DNA of 64,000 bases from Actinocorallia herbida (GCF_003751225.1 NZ_RJKE01000001.1:8928001-8992000), one strand, 5' to 3'; positions 17,401-27,282 are shown, numbered from the stretch's first letter. The notes: a model not told the origin generated them from the letters alone. Translations and numbers: made by a program.

Positions 17401-19881
17401 GTGGGGGAGCGGGGGCCGGGGGCGATCCGGGTGACCGGCGCGCGCGTGCACAATCTGCGATCCGTGGATGTGGACGTGCCGCTCTGGCGGGTCGTGGGCG
17501 TCACGGGGCTCTCCGGGTCGGGCAAGTCGTCTCTGGCAATGGGGGTGCTGTACGCGGAGGGATCGCGGCGGTTCCTGGACGGGCTGAGCACCTTCACCCG
17601 CCGCAGGATCGAGCAGGCGGCCAAACCCGACGTGGACCGGGTTGACTTCCTGCCCGCCGCGCTCGCTCTCCGACAGCGTCCCCCCGTGCCCGGCAGGCGC
17701 AGCACGGTCGGGACGATGAGCGAGGTGCTCAGCATCGTTCGGCTGATGGTCTCCCGGCTCGGCGCGCACGTGTGCCCGAACGGCCACCGCAATCCCCCGT
17801 CCCTGGCCGCCGCGGCCGACGAGTGGACCTCGTGCGTCGAGTGCGGGGTGCGGTTCCGCCTGCCGGGCGCGGAGTCCTTCGCGTTCAACTCGCTCGGCGC
17901 CTGCCCGGTCTGCCACGGCATGGGGACCCGCGACGAGGTCGATGAGGACTCACTCGTCCCGGATCCGGCCAAGACCCTGGCCGAGGGGGCCGTGACGCCC
18001 TGGAACAGCGCGGGCCGCAGCTACATGCCGCAGGTGGCCGCGGAGCTCGGGGTCAGGATCGACGTCCCGTACGCCGAGCTCACGGCCGCGGAGAAGGAGA
18101 TCGTCCTGCACGGCCCGCCCGAGCAGCGGGAGGTGACGCTCCCTTCGAAGAAGGGCCGCGCGTTCAAACTGAACATGACGTTCGAGAACGCGGTGGCCTC
18201 GGTCGCCCAGGCGGGCAGCAGCGGCAGCGAGACGACGCGCAGCAGGCTCAGCAGGTTCTTCACCACGCACGTCTGCCCGGCCTGCCACGGCACCAGGTAC
18301 CGGCCGGAGGCCCTCGCCTCGCACCTGGACGGGCGGACGATCGCCGAGATCACCGCCTTGGATCTGGAGCGGCTCGACGCGTTCGCCGCCGACCTGCCCG
18401 GCTGCCTGCCCGAGCCGGTGCGCGCCCTCGCCTCGCGGCTCGCCGGGGAGCTGCGCGACTCGGTACAGCCGCTACGCCGGCTCGGCCTCGACTACCTGTC
18501 TCTGGACCGCTCGGGCGACTCCCTCTCCACCGGGGAAAGGCAGCGCGTCCAGCTCGCCCGGACGGTACGGGAGCGTTCTACCGGGCTGCTGTACGTGCTG
18601 GACGAGCCGTCGGTGGGCCTGCACCCGGCGAACGTCGCGGGGGTGCGTGACCTGGTCGGCGTCCTGGCCGGCAACGGCAACTCCGTCGTGGTGGTCGACC
18701 ACGACGTCGACCTTCTGCGGGCCGCCGACCACCTCATCGAGATGGGTCCCGGCGCGGGCAGCCTGGGCGGGACCGTCACCGCGCAAGGCACCCCGCAGGA
18801 GGTGGCCGCCGACCCGGCCTCCGTGACGGGGCCGTTCTTGTCGGGCGAAGCCGAGCCCGTCGTACGGACCCGGAGGGCGGAAAAGGAGGACGGACGGCTT
18901 TCGCTCACCGTGGGCGAGCTGTACAACCTCCGCGACATCGCCGTGCACGTCCCGCTGCGAAGACTGACGCTCGTGACGGGCGTCTCCGGGTCGGGCAAGA
19001 CCGCCCTCGTGCTCGACAGCCTCGTGCCCGCGCTGCGCCGCCGGCTCGCCGGGCAGCCGCTCCCCCCGCACGTCCAGGACCTCGACGCGGGCGGGATCAC
19101 CCGGCTGGTCGAGATCGACGCGACCCCGATCGGCAAGAACGCCCGCTCGACGCCCGCGACGTACTCGGGCGTGTTCGATCCCGTGCGGCAGCTCTTCGCG
19201 GCGTCTCCGGACGCCGCCGAACGCGGCTGGAAACCCGGGCATTTCTCTTACAACACCCGCGACGGTCAGTGCCACCGCTGCGAGGGGCTGGGCGAACTGT
19301 CGCTGGACATCCAGTACCTGCCCGATATGACGATCCGCTGCCCCGACTGCGACGGCGGCCGGTACAACCCGCAGACCCTTCAAGTCCGCGTGGACGACCG
19401 GACCATCGCCGACGTCCTTTCCCTCACCGTGGACGAGGCGGCTGAGGCGTTCTCCGGCCGTCCCGCCATCGCGGGCCGCCTATCCGCACTCCACTCGGTC
19501 GGTCTCGGCTACCTCACCCTCGGCGAGCCCACCCCGACGCTCTCCGGCGGCGAAGCCCAGCGCCTCCGCCTCGCCGAAGCCCTCCGCACCGACCAGGACG
19601 GGGCGCTCTACGTCTTCGACGAGCCGTCGATCGGCCTGCACCCGCTCGACGTCCGCACCCTCCTCAGCGCCCTCGACGGCCTCCTCGCGGCGGGCGCCAC
19701 GGTCCTGGTCATCGACCACGACCTCGACCTCATCGCGAACGCCGACCGCGTCGTCGACCTCGGCCCCGGCGCGGGACCGCACGGCGGGCGGATCGTCGCG
19801 GCGGGCACGCCGGAAGAGGTCGCGGCGGATCCGGGGAGCCCTACGGGGGTCTACTTGGCACGGCATCTTCGGCGGGGTTGA
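17401..19881 (+). CDS. UvrA2-type excinuclease-like ABC protein
   Basis: A cytoplasmic twin ABC ATPase of the UvrA family. Both P-loops are present (GLSGSGKSS near 36; GVSGSGKT near 529), with two signature motifs LSTGERQR and LSGGEAQR (the first has T for G). Zinc-finger cysteines appear in CPVCHG, CPACHG, CHRCEG and CPDC. At 826 residues it is shorter than true UvrA (about 950) and lacks most of the UvrB-binding region, which fits UvrA2/DrrC-like proteins linked to damage or drug tolerance rather than core repair. The start is GTG 17401. Single gene, downstream of the NLR-like block. Confidence 0.9.
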   Translation: MGERGPGAIRVTGARVHNLRSVDVDVPLWRVVGVTGLSGSGKSSLAMGVLYAEGSRRFLDGLSTFTRRRIEQAAKPDVDRVDFLPAALALRQRPPVPGRRSTVGTMSEVLSIVRLMVSRLGAHVCPNGHRNPPSLAAAADEWTSCVECGVRFRLPGAESFAFNSLGACPVCHGMGTRDEVDEDSLVPDPAKTLAEGAVTPWNSAGRSYMPQVAAELGVRIDVPYAELTAAEKEIVLHGPPEQREVTLPSKKGRAFKLNMTFENAVASVAQAGSSGSETTRSRLSRFFTTHVCPACHGTRYRPEALASHLDGRTIAEITALDLERLDAFAADLPGCLPEPVRALASRLAGELRDSVQPLRRLGLDYLSLDRSGDSLSTGERQRVQLARTVRERSTGLLYVLDEPSVGLHPANVAGVRDLVGVLAGNGNSVVVVDHDVDLLRAADHLIEMGPGAGSLGGTVTAQGTPQEVAADPASVTGPFLSGEAEPVVRTRRAEKEDGRLSLTVGELYNLRDIAVHVPLRRLTLVTGVSGSGKTALVLDSLVPALRRRLAGQPLPPHVQDLDAGGITRLVEIDATPIGKNARSTPATYSGVFDPVRQLFAASPDAAERGWKPGHFSYNTRDGQCHRCEGLGELSLDIQYLPDMTIRCPDCDGGRYNPQTLQVRVDDRTIADVLSLTVDEAAEAFSGRPAIAGRLSALHSVGLGYLTLGEPTPTLSGGEAQRLRLAEALRTDQDGALYVFDEPSIGLHPLDVRTLLSALDGLLAAGATVLVIDHDLDLIANADRVVDLGPGAGPHGGRIVAAGTPEEVAADPGSPTGVYLARHLRRG

Positions 19882-20021
19882 GCGCCGTTCGCGGTCTCGT
19901 TCCGGCGGTGGCGGGCGCCCGGTGGGTGTTCTCGGCGGGAGGCGTCGGTCGGTTTGGCCGCCCTGTCGTGGCTCGGCACCGTCCGTCGAAATGAAGTCCG
20001 GCGGGGCCGGCGGAGGATCTG

Positions 20022-20033
20022 CTACATATGTAG
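20022..20033. promoter_or_regulatory. Operator-like palindrome CTACATATGTAG
   Basis: A perfect 12-base palindrome lies 83 bases before the DUF21/CBS gene in a non-coding leader. It matches the TACA-N2-TGTA pattern known for BlaI/MecI-family repressors. No blaI homologue is in the window, so the regulator would act in trans. Confidence 0.5.
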
Positions 20034-20116
20034 TTGATCGTTCTCGGACCCGCGCTGTGCCGCGACGCACGGCCGCGACGGGGATGCGGGGCGCGGCCAC
20101 GGGGGAGGGAGCAGGG

Positions 20117-21418
20117 ATGAGCGCCTATCTGGGGAACATCGTGCTCGTCCTTGTGCTGATCGGCGTCAACGCGGTGCTCGCCGGCAGCGAGATCGCCCTG
20201 GTGTCGCTCCGCGAAGGCCAGCTCCGCAAGCTGGACCGGCGCAAGGGCCGGTCCGCGAGGGCCCTCGTCCGGCTCGCGCGCGACCCCAACCGGTTCCTCG
20301 CCACCATCCAGATCGGCATCACCCTCGCCGGGTTCCTCGCCTCGGCGACCGCCGCGGTCACCCTGTCGCGCCCGCTCGTCGAGCCGCTGGCCTTCCTCGG
20401 CGGCGCCGCGGACGCCGTCGCCATCGCGCTGGTCACTCTCATCCTGACCTTCTTCACGCTGGTCCTCGGCGAACTGGCGCCCAAGCGGGTGGCGATGCAG
20501 CGAGCCGAGGGCTGGTCGCTGTTCGTCGCCCGGCCGCTGAACTTCATCGCCGTGCTGTCCCGGCCCATCGTCTGGGCGCTCGGCAAGGCCACCGACGGCG
20601 TAGTGCGGCTCCTGGGCGGCGACCCCGAGGCCGCCAAGGAGCAGCTCGGGGCCGAGGAACTGCGCGACCTCGTCGCCGGGCAGCGCGGCCTGACCGCGGA
20701 GCAGCGCACGATCATCACGGGCGCGCTCGACATCCACGAGCGCACCCTGCGGTCGGTCCTGCGACCCCGAAGGCAAGTGTTCGTCTTGCGCGCCGACCTT
20801 CCCGTCGCCGAGGCGCGCGCCGCCCTGGCCGAGTCCGGCCACTCGCGCGCGCCGGTCGCCGCCGCCCGGCACGTCGACGACATCGTCGGCGTCGCCAACC
20901 TCCGCGAGCTCATCTCCGCCGACGGAGCGCTGCCCGTCGCGCGTGCCTGCCGGCCCGCCCTGACGTTCCCCGAGTCCCTGAAGGTGGCCGCGGCGCTGCG
21001 CAGGTTCCGGATCGAACGCCAGCAGTTCGCCCTGGTCATGGATGAATACGGCACGGTCGCCGGGATCGTCACCCTGGAGGACCTGCTGGAGGAGATCGTC
21101 GGCGAGATCTACGACGAGAACGACCGGGACGTTCTGGCCGTCACCGCCGACGACGGCGCCCTGGCCGTCCCCGGATCGTTCCCGCTGCACGATCTGCCGG
21201 ACGTCGGGGTCAAGCTCGCCCCGCACGGCCACGCCGACTACACGACCGTCGCGGGGCTGGTGCTCGCCTTGCTCGGCCGCATCCCCGACGCGCCGGGCGA
21301 CACCGTCCAGGCCGAGGGCTGGGAGTTCGAGGTCACCGGGGTCGACCGGCACGCGATCACCAGCGTGCGGATCAGGCCCGCCGCCATGCCGCGGAACGAG
21401 GCGACCGAAAACGCCTAG
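20117..21418 (+). CDS. DUF21/CBS-domain membrane protein (CorC/TlyC, hemolysin-like)
   Basis: A 433-residue protein. The N-terminal DUF21 region has about four membrane helices (NIVLVLVLIGVNAVLAGSEI at the start), with GITLAGFLASATAAV and LGELAPKRVAMQ as family hallmarks. Two CBS domains follow at about 215-330 (ILRPRRQVFVLRADL-like; FALVMDEYGTVAGIVTLEDL), then a CorC_HlyC domain (LPDVGVKLAPHGHADYTTVAGLVLALLG). The family is linked to magnesium or other cation efflux and membrane integrity. ATG 20117 is preceded by GGGGGAGGGAGCAGG. A BlaI-like site lies upstream. Confidence 0.92.
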   Translation: MSAYLGNIVLVLVLIGVNAVLAGSEIALVSLREGQLRKLDRRKGRSARALVRLARDPNRFLATIQIGITLAGFLASATAAVTLSRPLVEPLAFLGGAADAVAIALVTLILTFFTLVLGELAPKRVAMQRAEGWSLFVARPLNFIAVLSRPIVWALGKATDGVVRLLGGDPEAAKEQLGAEELRDLVAGQRGLTAEQRTIITGALDIHERTLRSVLRPRRQVFVLRADLPVAEARAALAESGHSRAPVAAARHVDDIVGVANLRELISADGALPVARACRPALTFPESLKVAAALRRFRIERQQFALVMDEYGTVAGIVTLEDLLEEIVGEIYDENDRDVLAVTADDGALAVPGSFPLHDLPDVGVKLAPHGHADYTTVAGLVLALLGRIPDAPGDTVQAEGWEFEVTGVDRHAITSVRIRPAAMPRNEATENA

Positions 21419-21444
21419 AGCCGGAAAAAGAGCCGACGGAAGGG

Positions 21445-21834
21445 GTGTCCAAGGTGCACCATGAAGACAGGGGGAGCGTGCCGGGGGACACGAGCGACAC
21501 GAAGGACCGGACGAAGGACTGGGCGATGGGCAACGAACCGGGGGCCGGCGGAGAGTCGCTGCTGTGGCTGGGCACCCAGATGACCGAGGTCGAGGCGCTG
21601 CTCGCGCTGGCACTGACCGCGCCGTCACTGATCGCCGAGCGGCGCGCGCTCGTCGAGCTCGCCGACGCCGCGGAACGCCTGGCGCTGAACGCGCGCTACG
21701 CGGCCCTGGGCGACACCCTGTGGCACCGCGAGCGCATCCGCGCGCTGCCCCGCAGCCGCCGGGCGCGCCGCCGCGCCGCCAGCGCCGACCGCGGCGCCGA
21801 CAAGATCCTCGGCTGGCTCAACCGCTCCGCCTGA
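21445..21834 (+). CDS. Small hypothetical protein
   Basis: A 129-residue protein, acidic then strongly basic, not recognised. The central part is helical (MTEVEALLALALTAPSLIAERRALVELADAAERLALNARY, here seen as two amphipathic helices) and the C-terminus is Arg-rich (LPRSRRARRRAASADRG). It starts 26 bases after the DUF21/CBS gene at a GTG with GGAAGGG upstream; an ATG at 21526 is an alternative. Probably co-transcribed with the preceding gene. The basic tail could bind nucleic acid or membranes, but nothing shows which. Confidence 0.55.
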   Translation: MSKVHHEDRGSVPGDTSDTKDRTKDWAMGNEPGAGGESLLWLGTQMTEVEALLALALTAPSLIAERRALVELADAAERLALNARYAALGDTLWHRERIRALPRSRRARRRAASADRGADKILGWLNRSA

Positions 21835-21934
21835 CACCGCGCCGCACCGGGCGGTGAAGGCTCACCCGGAGGCGGCCTCCGTGGGCGGCACCCCCGGTGC
21901 CACACTGGACTTCCCCCACCCCCTCGGAGGCCGC

Positions 21935-23533
21935 ATGTCCGGGCCCGCCCTTCCCTCCCCCCGTCCCCGGGCCGTCCGCGGGGCTTCCGCGGGCGCGTGG
22001 CAGACCGTCGCGACGGTCACGCTCGGCACCGTCATGCTCGTGCTGAACTCCTCGGCGCTGAACATCGCGCTGCCTCTCGTCGCCGAGCACTACGAGGCGG
22101 GACCGCTCGCCGCGACCTGGACGATCCTCGGCTTCATGCTCGTGCAGACGTGCCTGCTCGTGGTGGCCGGACGCGTCGCCGACAGGTTCGACCGGCGCCG
22201 GATCTACCTGCTCGGCATCGTCCTGTTCACCGCGGCGAGCCTCGTCGCGGGCTTCGCCCCGTCGATCGGGGTGCTGATCGCGCTGCGCGTGGTGCAGGGC
22301 GTCGCGGCGGCGCTGGTGATGGCCAACGGCACGGCGCTCATCGCCGCCGCGGTGCCGCCGTCGCGGCTGAGCCAGAGCATGGGCTTCTACCTGGGCCTGA
22401 TGGCCGCGGCCCCGCTCATCGGCCCGTCACTCGGCGGCTATCTCGCGGAGAACGTCGGTTGGGAGTGGGTCTTCTGGCTGAACGTCCCGGCCGGGGCCGC
22501 CGCGCTGGTCTGGGGCATGCTCGTGCTGCCGCGCTCGCGCGCCCTGTCCCACGACCCGATCGACGCGGTCGGCGCGGCCCTCCTCACCGGCTGGCTGGGC
22601 ATGCTGGTGCTCGCGGTGTCCCAGGCCGGATCGCAGGAGAGCGCGGGCTCCGGCTGGCTGCCCGCGGTGGCCGGTCCGCTCCTCTTCCTGGGATTCGTCC
22701 TGCGGCAGCGCAAGGCCAAGGTTCCTCTCGTCGACCCATCGCTGTTCGCCGACCGGCCGTTCACCCTGAGCGGGCTCGCCACGACGCTGAGCGCGATGGG
22801 CTGGATCGGCAACGTCTTCCTGCTCGCGCTGTACTTCCAGAACGTCCAGGGCATGTCGACGGCCGAGGCGGGCCTCGCGGTGCTGCCCGGCCCGATCATC
22901 GGCATGATCGCCTCGCCGATCGGCGGGCAGCTCGGCCGCTGGTTCCGGGCCGACCGGATCGCGGTGGCCGGGGCGCTCACCTCGATGACGGGCCTCACCC
23001 TCCCCGTGCTCCTGCTGGAACGTGACACTCCCTACCCGGTGATCGCCGCGGCGATGATGCTGGTGTCGGCCGGCAGCGGCGTCTTCTACACCGCGAACAC
23101 CACGATGATCATGATGGGCGTGCCCGGCGACCGGCTCGGCGTCGTCAACGGCGTCCGGCTGACCCTGCACAACCTCGGCACGGTGCTCGGCCCCGCCGTC
23201 GCCGTCGCGGTCGCGACCTCCCGGCTCGCCGCGGCCGACCGGCACCTGCTGTACGCGACGGCCGACGCCCGCCCCTCCGCCGACGCCCTCGCCGGACTCG
23301 TCACGGGATACCGCCTGGCCTTCGCCGTCTTCGCCGTCGCCTCCCTCTGCGCGACGGCCCTCCTCATCGCCGCGGTCCGCACCAGGACCCGCGCGGCCGC
23401 CGAGCCCGTCGGCGACGCGTCCGGAACGCACGATGCCGTCCCGATTCCGAACCACGACGCGCAGACCGGACCCCGCACGGAGCCCGCCGGACGCGACACC
23501 GCCGACGCCCCACCGTCGGAGCGCGGAGCGTAG
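21935..23533 (+). CDS. MFS drug efflux transporter, DHA2 type
   Basis: A 532-residue membrane transporter of the EmrB/QacA (14-helix, proton-drug antiport) class. Family motifs include LNIALPLVAEHY, the loop 2-3 GRVADRFDRRRIY and motif C-like LMAAAPLIGPSLGGYLAE, followed by VGWEWVFWLNVP. ATG 21935 has GGAGG 5 bases upstream; the extended frame to 21854 looks like leader. A TetR gene follows 41 bases on and is its likely regulator. The tail after the last helix is Pro/Thr-rich and cytoplasmic. Confidence 0.93.
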   Translation: MSGPALPSPRPRAVRGASAGAWQTVATVTLGTVMLVLNSSALNIALPLVAEHYEAGPLAATWTILGFMLVQTCLLVVAGRVADRFDRRRIYLLGIVLFTAASLVAGFAPSIGVLIALRVVQGVAAALVMANGTALIAAAVPPSRLSQSMGFYLGLMAAAPLIGPSLGGYLAENVGWEWVFWLNVPAGAAALVWGMLVLPRSRALSHDPIDAVGAALLTGWLGMLVLAVSQAGSQESAGSGWLPAVAGPLLFLGFVLRQRKAKVPLVDPSLFADRPFTLSGLATTLSAMGWIGNVFLLALYFQNVQGMSTAEAGLAVLPGPIIGMIASPIGGQLGRWFRADRIAVAGALTSMTGLTLPVLLLERDTPYPVIAAAMMLVSAGSGVFYTANTTMIMMGVPGDRLGVVNGVRLTLHNLGTVLGPAVAVAVATSRLAAADRHLLYATADARPSADALAGLVTGYRLAFAVFAVASLCATALLIAAVRTRTRAAAEPVGDASGTHDAVPIPNHDAQTGPRTEPAGRDTADAPPSERGA

Positions 23534-23574
23534 GGTGGAAGGGCCGCGGCGGTCGGCGGGACGGGAGGCCGGGA

Positions 23575-24249
23575 GTGGGCAGGACGGTTCCCCAGCGGAT
23601 CATGCGGGTGGTCCTCACCCGCGAGCTGATCGTGCACACCGCCGTCGAACTGGTCGAGCGCGACGGTCCTGACGCCCTGTCGATGCGCGCGGTCGGCGAG
23701 GAGCTCGGCGTCAGCGCGATGGCGATGTACCGGCACGTGGAGAGCAAGGAAGACCTGATCCAGGGCATGGCCGAGTACGTCATGGCGACGCTCGACGTGC
23801 CCGACGAGCAGGAGGGCGCCTGGCGGGACGAGGCCCGGGAGCTGGTCCGGGCGTTCCGGGCGATCGCTCGCGAGTTCCCCCGCAGCCTCGCCCTCGTGCT
23901 GGAGAGCCGCACCCGCATCCCGGTGACGTTCCGGGCGATCGAAAGGGCGCTGAGCCTCTGCGTCCGGGCCGGTCTCGACGGGCCGACGGCGATCGCGGTG
24001 ATGCGCTCGATGATGGCGTTCACCCTCGGCTCGCAGCTGCGCGAGGCGGGCCTCGGCAGGGTACTGGCCCGGGAGCCCGGCGACCCCGCCGCGGCGATGC
24101 GCGCCCTCGGCGCGGCCCGCTTCCCCCACGTCGTGGCCCAGCACGAGGCCCTGCTGGACCCGGACGCGGACGCCGACTTCGAGTTCGGCCTCGAACTCTT
24201 CCTCGCCGCCATCGAAGCAGGCGCCACCCCTCACCGAGACCCCCTCTGA
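23575..24249 (+). CDS. TetR/AcrR family regulator
   Basis: A 224-residue repressor-type protein. The N-terminal helix-turn-helix is seen in TRELIVHTAVELVERDG and MRAVGEELGVSAMAMYRHVE (about residues 12-60), and the remainder is the helical ligand-binding domain. The GTG start at 23575 follows GGGAGGCCGGGA. Position directly after the MFS gene on the same strand suggests it controls that transporter, but it may be auto-regulated separately. Confidence 0.92.
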   Translation: MGRTVPQRIMRVVLTRELIVHTAVELVERDGPDALSMRAVGEELGVSAMAMYRHVESKEDLIQGMAEYVMATLDVPDEQEGAWRDEARELVRAFRAIAREFPRSLALVLESRTRIPVTFRAIERALSLCVRAGLDGPTAIAVMRSMMAFTLGSQLREAGLGRVLAREPGDPAAAMRALGAARFPHVVAQHEALLDPDADADFEFGLELFLAAIEAGATPHRDPL

Positions 24250-24379
24250 CCACCCCGCCTCCCGCCCCGTCCCGACCCGGCTGCCCCGCGGCCAAGCCGA
24301 TCGCGACGGTGCGCGGATCCGCGGCCCGTCCGGGGTCCGGGCGATAGCCGTCCAGGCCCGCGGGCCGGGCGATCGGGAT

Positions 24380-25009
24380 TCAGGGGGTTCGGGTGCGGAG
24401 GGCGTCGAGGGCGGCGAGAAGGAGTTCCAAGCCGATGTCGAAGTCGCCGGCGAGGTCGGTGCGGAGGAACTCGGCGGGGAGGCCGGTCTGCTTGAGGCGG
24501 GCGGCGGTCTCGGGCGGTTCCGGCATTTTCAGGGCGCCGCTCATCATCATCTGCGCCCCGATCGCGTAAGACATCAGGCAGCGCAGGGCGCGCACGGACG
24601 TCTCGGCGTCGAATCCCGCCTCTTCCAGGACGGTCAGGGCGCGTTCCGTGGTCCGCATGGGGAACTCCAGGTCCACCCGGCTGGTGAGGACGAGGTGCAT
24701 CGTCCGCGGATGCCTGCGGGCCGCCTCGCCGAACGCCCCGACCAGCGCCCGCGCCCCCGCCTTCCAGTCGCCCGCGTCGGCCGCGGCCTCGGTGTCGAGT
24801 TCGGCGAAGACCTCTTGCGCGATGCCTTCGAGAAGGTTGTCGCGGTCGGGCACATGGTTGTACAGCGACATCGTCCCGACGCCGAGCTCAGCGGCCACCT
24901 TCCGCATCGTCAGCGCCTTGGCGCCTTCCCGCTCGACGAGCGCGATGGCCGTCCCGACGATGAGGCCGCGTGTGAGCGCCGGACGCCCCGCCGTCCCCTT
25001 CGCCGCCAT
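24380..25009 (-). CDS. TetR/AcrR family regulator
   Basis: A 209-residue protein with an HTH in ALTRGLIVGTAIALVEREG and MRKVAAELGVGTMSLYNHVP (about 10-55) and a helical C-terminal domain. ATG 25009 is used because AAAGGGG lies 5 bases upstream; six more codons are open before it. It converges with the other TetR gene. It shares overall plan with it (VEREG, MR-VA-ELGV), which suggests an old duplication. Target unknown; efflux genes on both sides are candidates. Confidence 0.92.
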   Translation of the reverse strand: MAAKGTAGRPALTRGLIVGTAIALVEREGAKALTMRKVAAELGVGTMSLYNHVPDRDNLLEGIAQEVFAELDTEAAADAGDWKAGARALVGAFGEAARRHPRTMHLVLTSRVDLEFPMRTTERALTVLEEAGFDAETSVRALRCLMSYAIGAQMMMSGALKMPEPPETAARLKQTGLPAEFLRTDLAGDFDIGLELLLAALDALRTRTP

Positions 25010-25156
25010 GGAACCCCTTTCCCGCACCGTCCAAAACGCTAGCAGCGCCCCGCCTCGAAAAGGTCTCGCGATGCGGCGGGACCGGCGCCGCCGAGACTTC
25101 GGCCGGGCACGAGCGCGGCATGGGCGCGAGGTCGTGCGGGCAGGGGCGGGCCCCGG

Positions 25157-25663
25157 TCAGGGTTCGCGGAGACGGGCGGCCAGGGCGGTGAGGGCCGGGA
25201 CCGCGTCCGCGATGGCCGTGATCTGGGCGTCGGAGAGGGTCGCGAGGGCGTCGCGGGTGTAGGTGGTGATGAGGGCGTCGACCTCGGCGAGGCGGGCTCG
25301 GGCGCGGGGGGTGATGTGGAGGTGGGCGACGCGCTTGTCGGCGGGGTCCTGGAGGCGGATCAACTCGCCCTCGGCGACCAGGAGGGAGACCAGGGAGCTC
25401 ACGTTGTTGGGCTTCATGCGGAGCGCCTCGGCGGCCTCGCGGACGGTGATGCCGTCGCGTTCGCCGACGAGCCGCATGAGGGCGAGCTGGGTCTCCGGCG
25501 GTTTGGGATGGGGGAACTCATCGTCGAGACGGCGCTCGATCGCACGGATCAGCAGCGGCAGGATCGGCCCGAGACCGGCCGAGATGTCTTGGAGTTCCTT
25601 CCGGGAAGGCACAGACGCATGGTACCCATGCGCCGGATAGGTATCCGGAACATGGGTATCCAT
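25157..25663 (-). CDS. MarR family regulator
   Basis: A 168-residue winged-helix protein. The recognition region is GITVREAAEALRMKPNNVSSLVSLLVAEG and the wing RLQDPADKRVAHLHITPRARARL, both typical of MarR proteins that sense phenolic or toxic ligands. ATG 25663 starts 20 bases after the MFS stop on the same strand, so the pair forms an operon in which the regulator is second. A GTG at residue 18 is an alternative start. Just inside its start the DNA reads ATAGGTATCC, close to the repeat in the MFS promoter. Confidence 0.9.
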   Translation of the reverse strand: MDTHVPDTYPAHGYHASVPSRKELQDISAGLGPILPLLIRAIERRLDDEFPHPKPPETQLALMRLVGERDGITVREAAEALRMKPNNVSSLVSLLVAEGELIRLQDPADKRVAHLHITPRARARLAEVDALITTYTRDALATLSDAQITAIADAVPALTALAARLREP

Positions 25664-25683
25664 GGGCGGGTCAGCCGGCGGGT

Positions 25684-27282
25684 CTAGTGGGCCGCGGGGA
25701 CGTCGACGGGGCTCTGGCCCCGGCGCACGACCACGATCGCGACGACCGCGCCGATCAGGCACAGGGCGCCCGCGGTGCCGGCGGCGGCGTGCACCCCGGT
25801 GACGAACGCCTCGCCCGTCGCCTGGGTGATCGCCGTGGCGAGTCCGGGGTCCGCGCCCGGCGGCACCAGGGCGACCCCGAGCGCGACGGTCTCGCGGGCG
25901 TGCCCGGTGAGCTCCGCGCCGACGTCGGCCGGCACGCCCGCGTCGGTGAACGCGCTGCCGATCGTCCCCGCGGCACGGGAGCCGAGCACCGACAGCAGCA
26001 CCGAGGTGCCGAGCGCGCCTCCGATCTGGAGCGCCGTCGCCTGCAGGCCGCCCGCGACGCCCGCGTCCTTGACCGGCGCGTTCCCGACGATCGCCTCCGA
26101 CGACGCCGCCATCACCATGCCGACGCCGAGGCCGAGTCCGACGAACGGCGGCCACAGGAGGTGGTAGGACGAGTCCACGGCGAGGAGCATCAGCGTGAGC
26201 GCCGAGGCGCCCTGGAGCACCATGCCGAGCGGCATGGTGAGCCGCGGCCCGAACCTGTCGGTGAGCGCGGCGCCGACCGGCGAGGCGACCACGGACGCGA
26301 TGCTCAGCGGCAGGATGAGCACGCCCGCCATGAGCGCCGAGTGCCCGCGCACGTTCTGCTGGTAGAGCATGATGAAGAAGATCGACCCGAGCAGGGTGAA
26401 GAAGTTGATCGCGGTGATCAGCGTGCCGACCGTCAGCGACGGGTTGCGGAACAGCCGCATCGGCAGCAGCGGGTGCTCGGTGCGGTTCTCGACGAGCCCG
26501 AAGACGAGCAGGAGCACCAGGCCGAGGATGAGCACGCCGTAGGTGCGGCCGTCGCTCCAGCCCCAGCTCTCGCCCTTGACGATGCCGAAGACGAGCGCGA
26601 CCATGCCGAGCGCCAGCAGGATCACGCCGGGCACGTCGAACCTGTGGTGGCCGGTGCTGTTGCGCGTCTCGGGCAGCACCCAGAGGCCGTAGACGAGGCC
26701 GATCACGCCGATCGGGACGTTGATGTAGAAGACCCACTCCCAGCCGACCTGCTCGACCAGCGCGCCGCCGATGATCGGGCCGAGCGCGGTGGAGACCGAG
26801 GACACCATGGCCCAGATGCCGACGGCGATGCCGAACCGCCGCGGCGGGAAGACCGCGCGCAGGATGCCGAGGGTGTTCGGCATGAGCAGCGCGCCGAAGG
26901 CGCCCTGGAGCGCCCGGAAGACGATGACGCCTTCGATGGAGCCGACGAGGCCGATGATCGCGGACGTCACGGTGAAGCCCACGAGGCCGATGAGGAAGAA
27001 CCTGCGCCGTCCGTAGCGGTCGCCGAGCTTGCCGCCGAGGACGAGCAGGGCCGCGAGGGCCAGCAGGTAGGCGTTGGTCACCCATTGGAGCTGGGACAGC
27101 GAGGTGTCGAGTGCCGCACCGATGTACGGGTTGGCCACGGAGACGACGCTGCCGTCGAGACCGACCATGAACAGGCCGAACGCGACGGCTGCGAGCGCGG
27201 CCCAGGGGCTGGACCGCAGCTTGCGCGGGGCTTTTTCCGCCTCGCCCTTTGCGGGAGCCTTCGCGGGGCTCTGAAGATCCAT
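25684..27282 (-). CDS. MFS drug efflux transporter, EmrB/QacA type
   Basis: A 532-residue, 14-helix proton-drug antiporter. Signatures are FMVGLDGSVVSVANPYIGAAL in helix 1, LGGKLGDRYGRRRFFLIG in the 2-3 loop, and SVSTALGPIIGGALVEQVGWEWVF at motif C; each is only cited in part here (GDRYGRRR; GPIIGG). The start is ATG 27282. It is transcribed with the MarR gene behind it. Its upstream region carries tandem ACATACCTAT repeats, likely the MarR operator. Confidence 0.94.
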   Translation of the reverse strand: MDLQSPAKAPAKGEAEKAPRKLRSSPWAALAAVAFGLFMVGLDGSVVSVANPYIGAALDTSLSQLQWVTNAYLLALAALLVLGGKLGDRYGRRRFFLIGLVGFTVTSAIIGLVGSIEGVIVFRALQGAFGALLMPNTLGILRAVFPPRRFGIAVGIWAMVSSVSTALGPIIGGALVEQVGWEWVFYINVPIGVIGLVYGLWVLPETRNSTGHHRFDVPGVILLALGMVALVFGIVKGESWGWSDGRTYGVLILGLVLLLVFGLVENRTEHPLLPMRLFRNPSLTVGTLITAINFFTLLGSIFFIMLYQQNVRGHSALMAGVLILPLSIASVVASPVGAALTDRFGPRLTMPLGMVLQGASALTLMLLAVDSSYHLLWPPFVGLGLGVGMVMAASSEAIVGNAPVKDAGVAGGLQATALQIGGALGTSVLLSVLGSRAAGTIGSAFTDAGVPADVGAELTGHARETVALGVALVPPGADPGLATAITQATGEAFVTGVHAAAGTAGALCLIGAVVAIVVVRRGQSPVDVPAAH

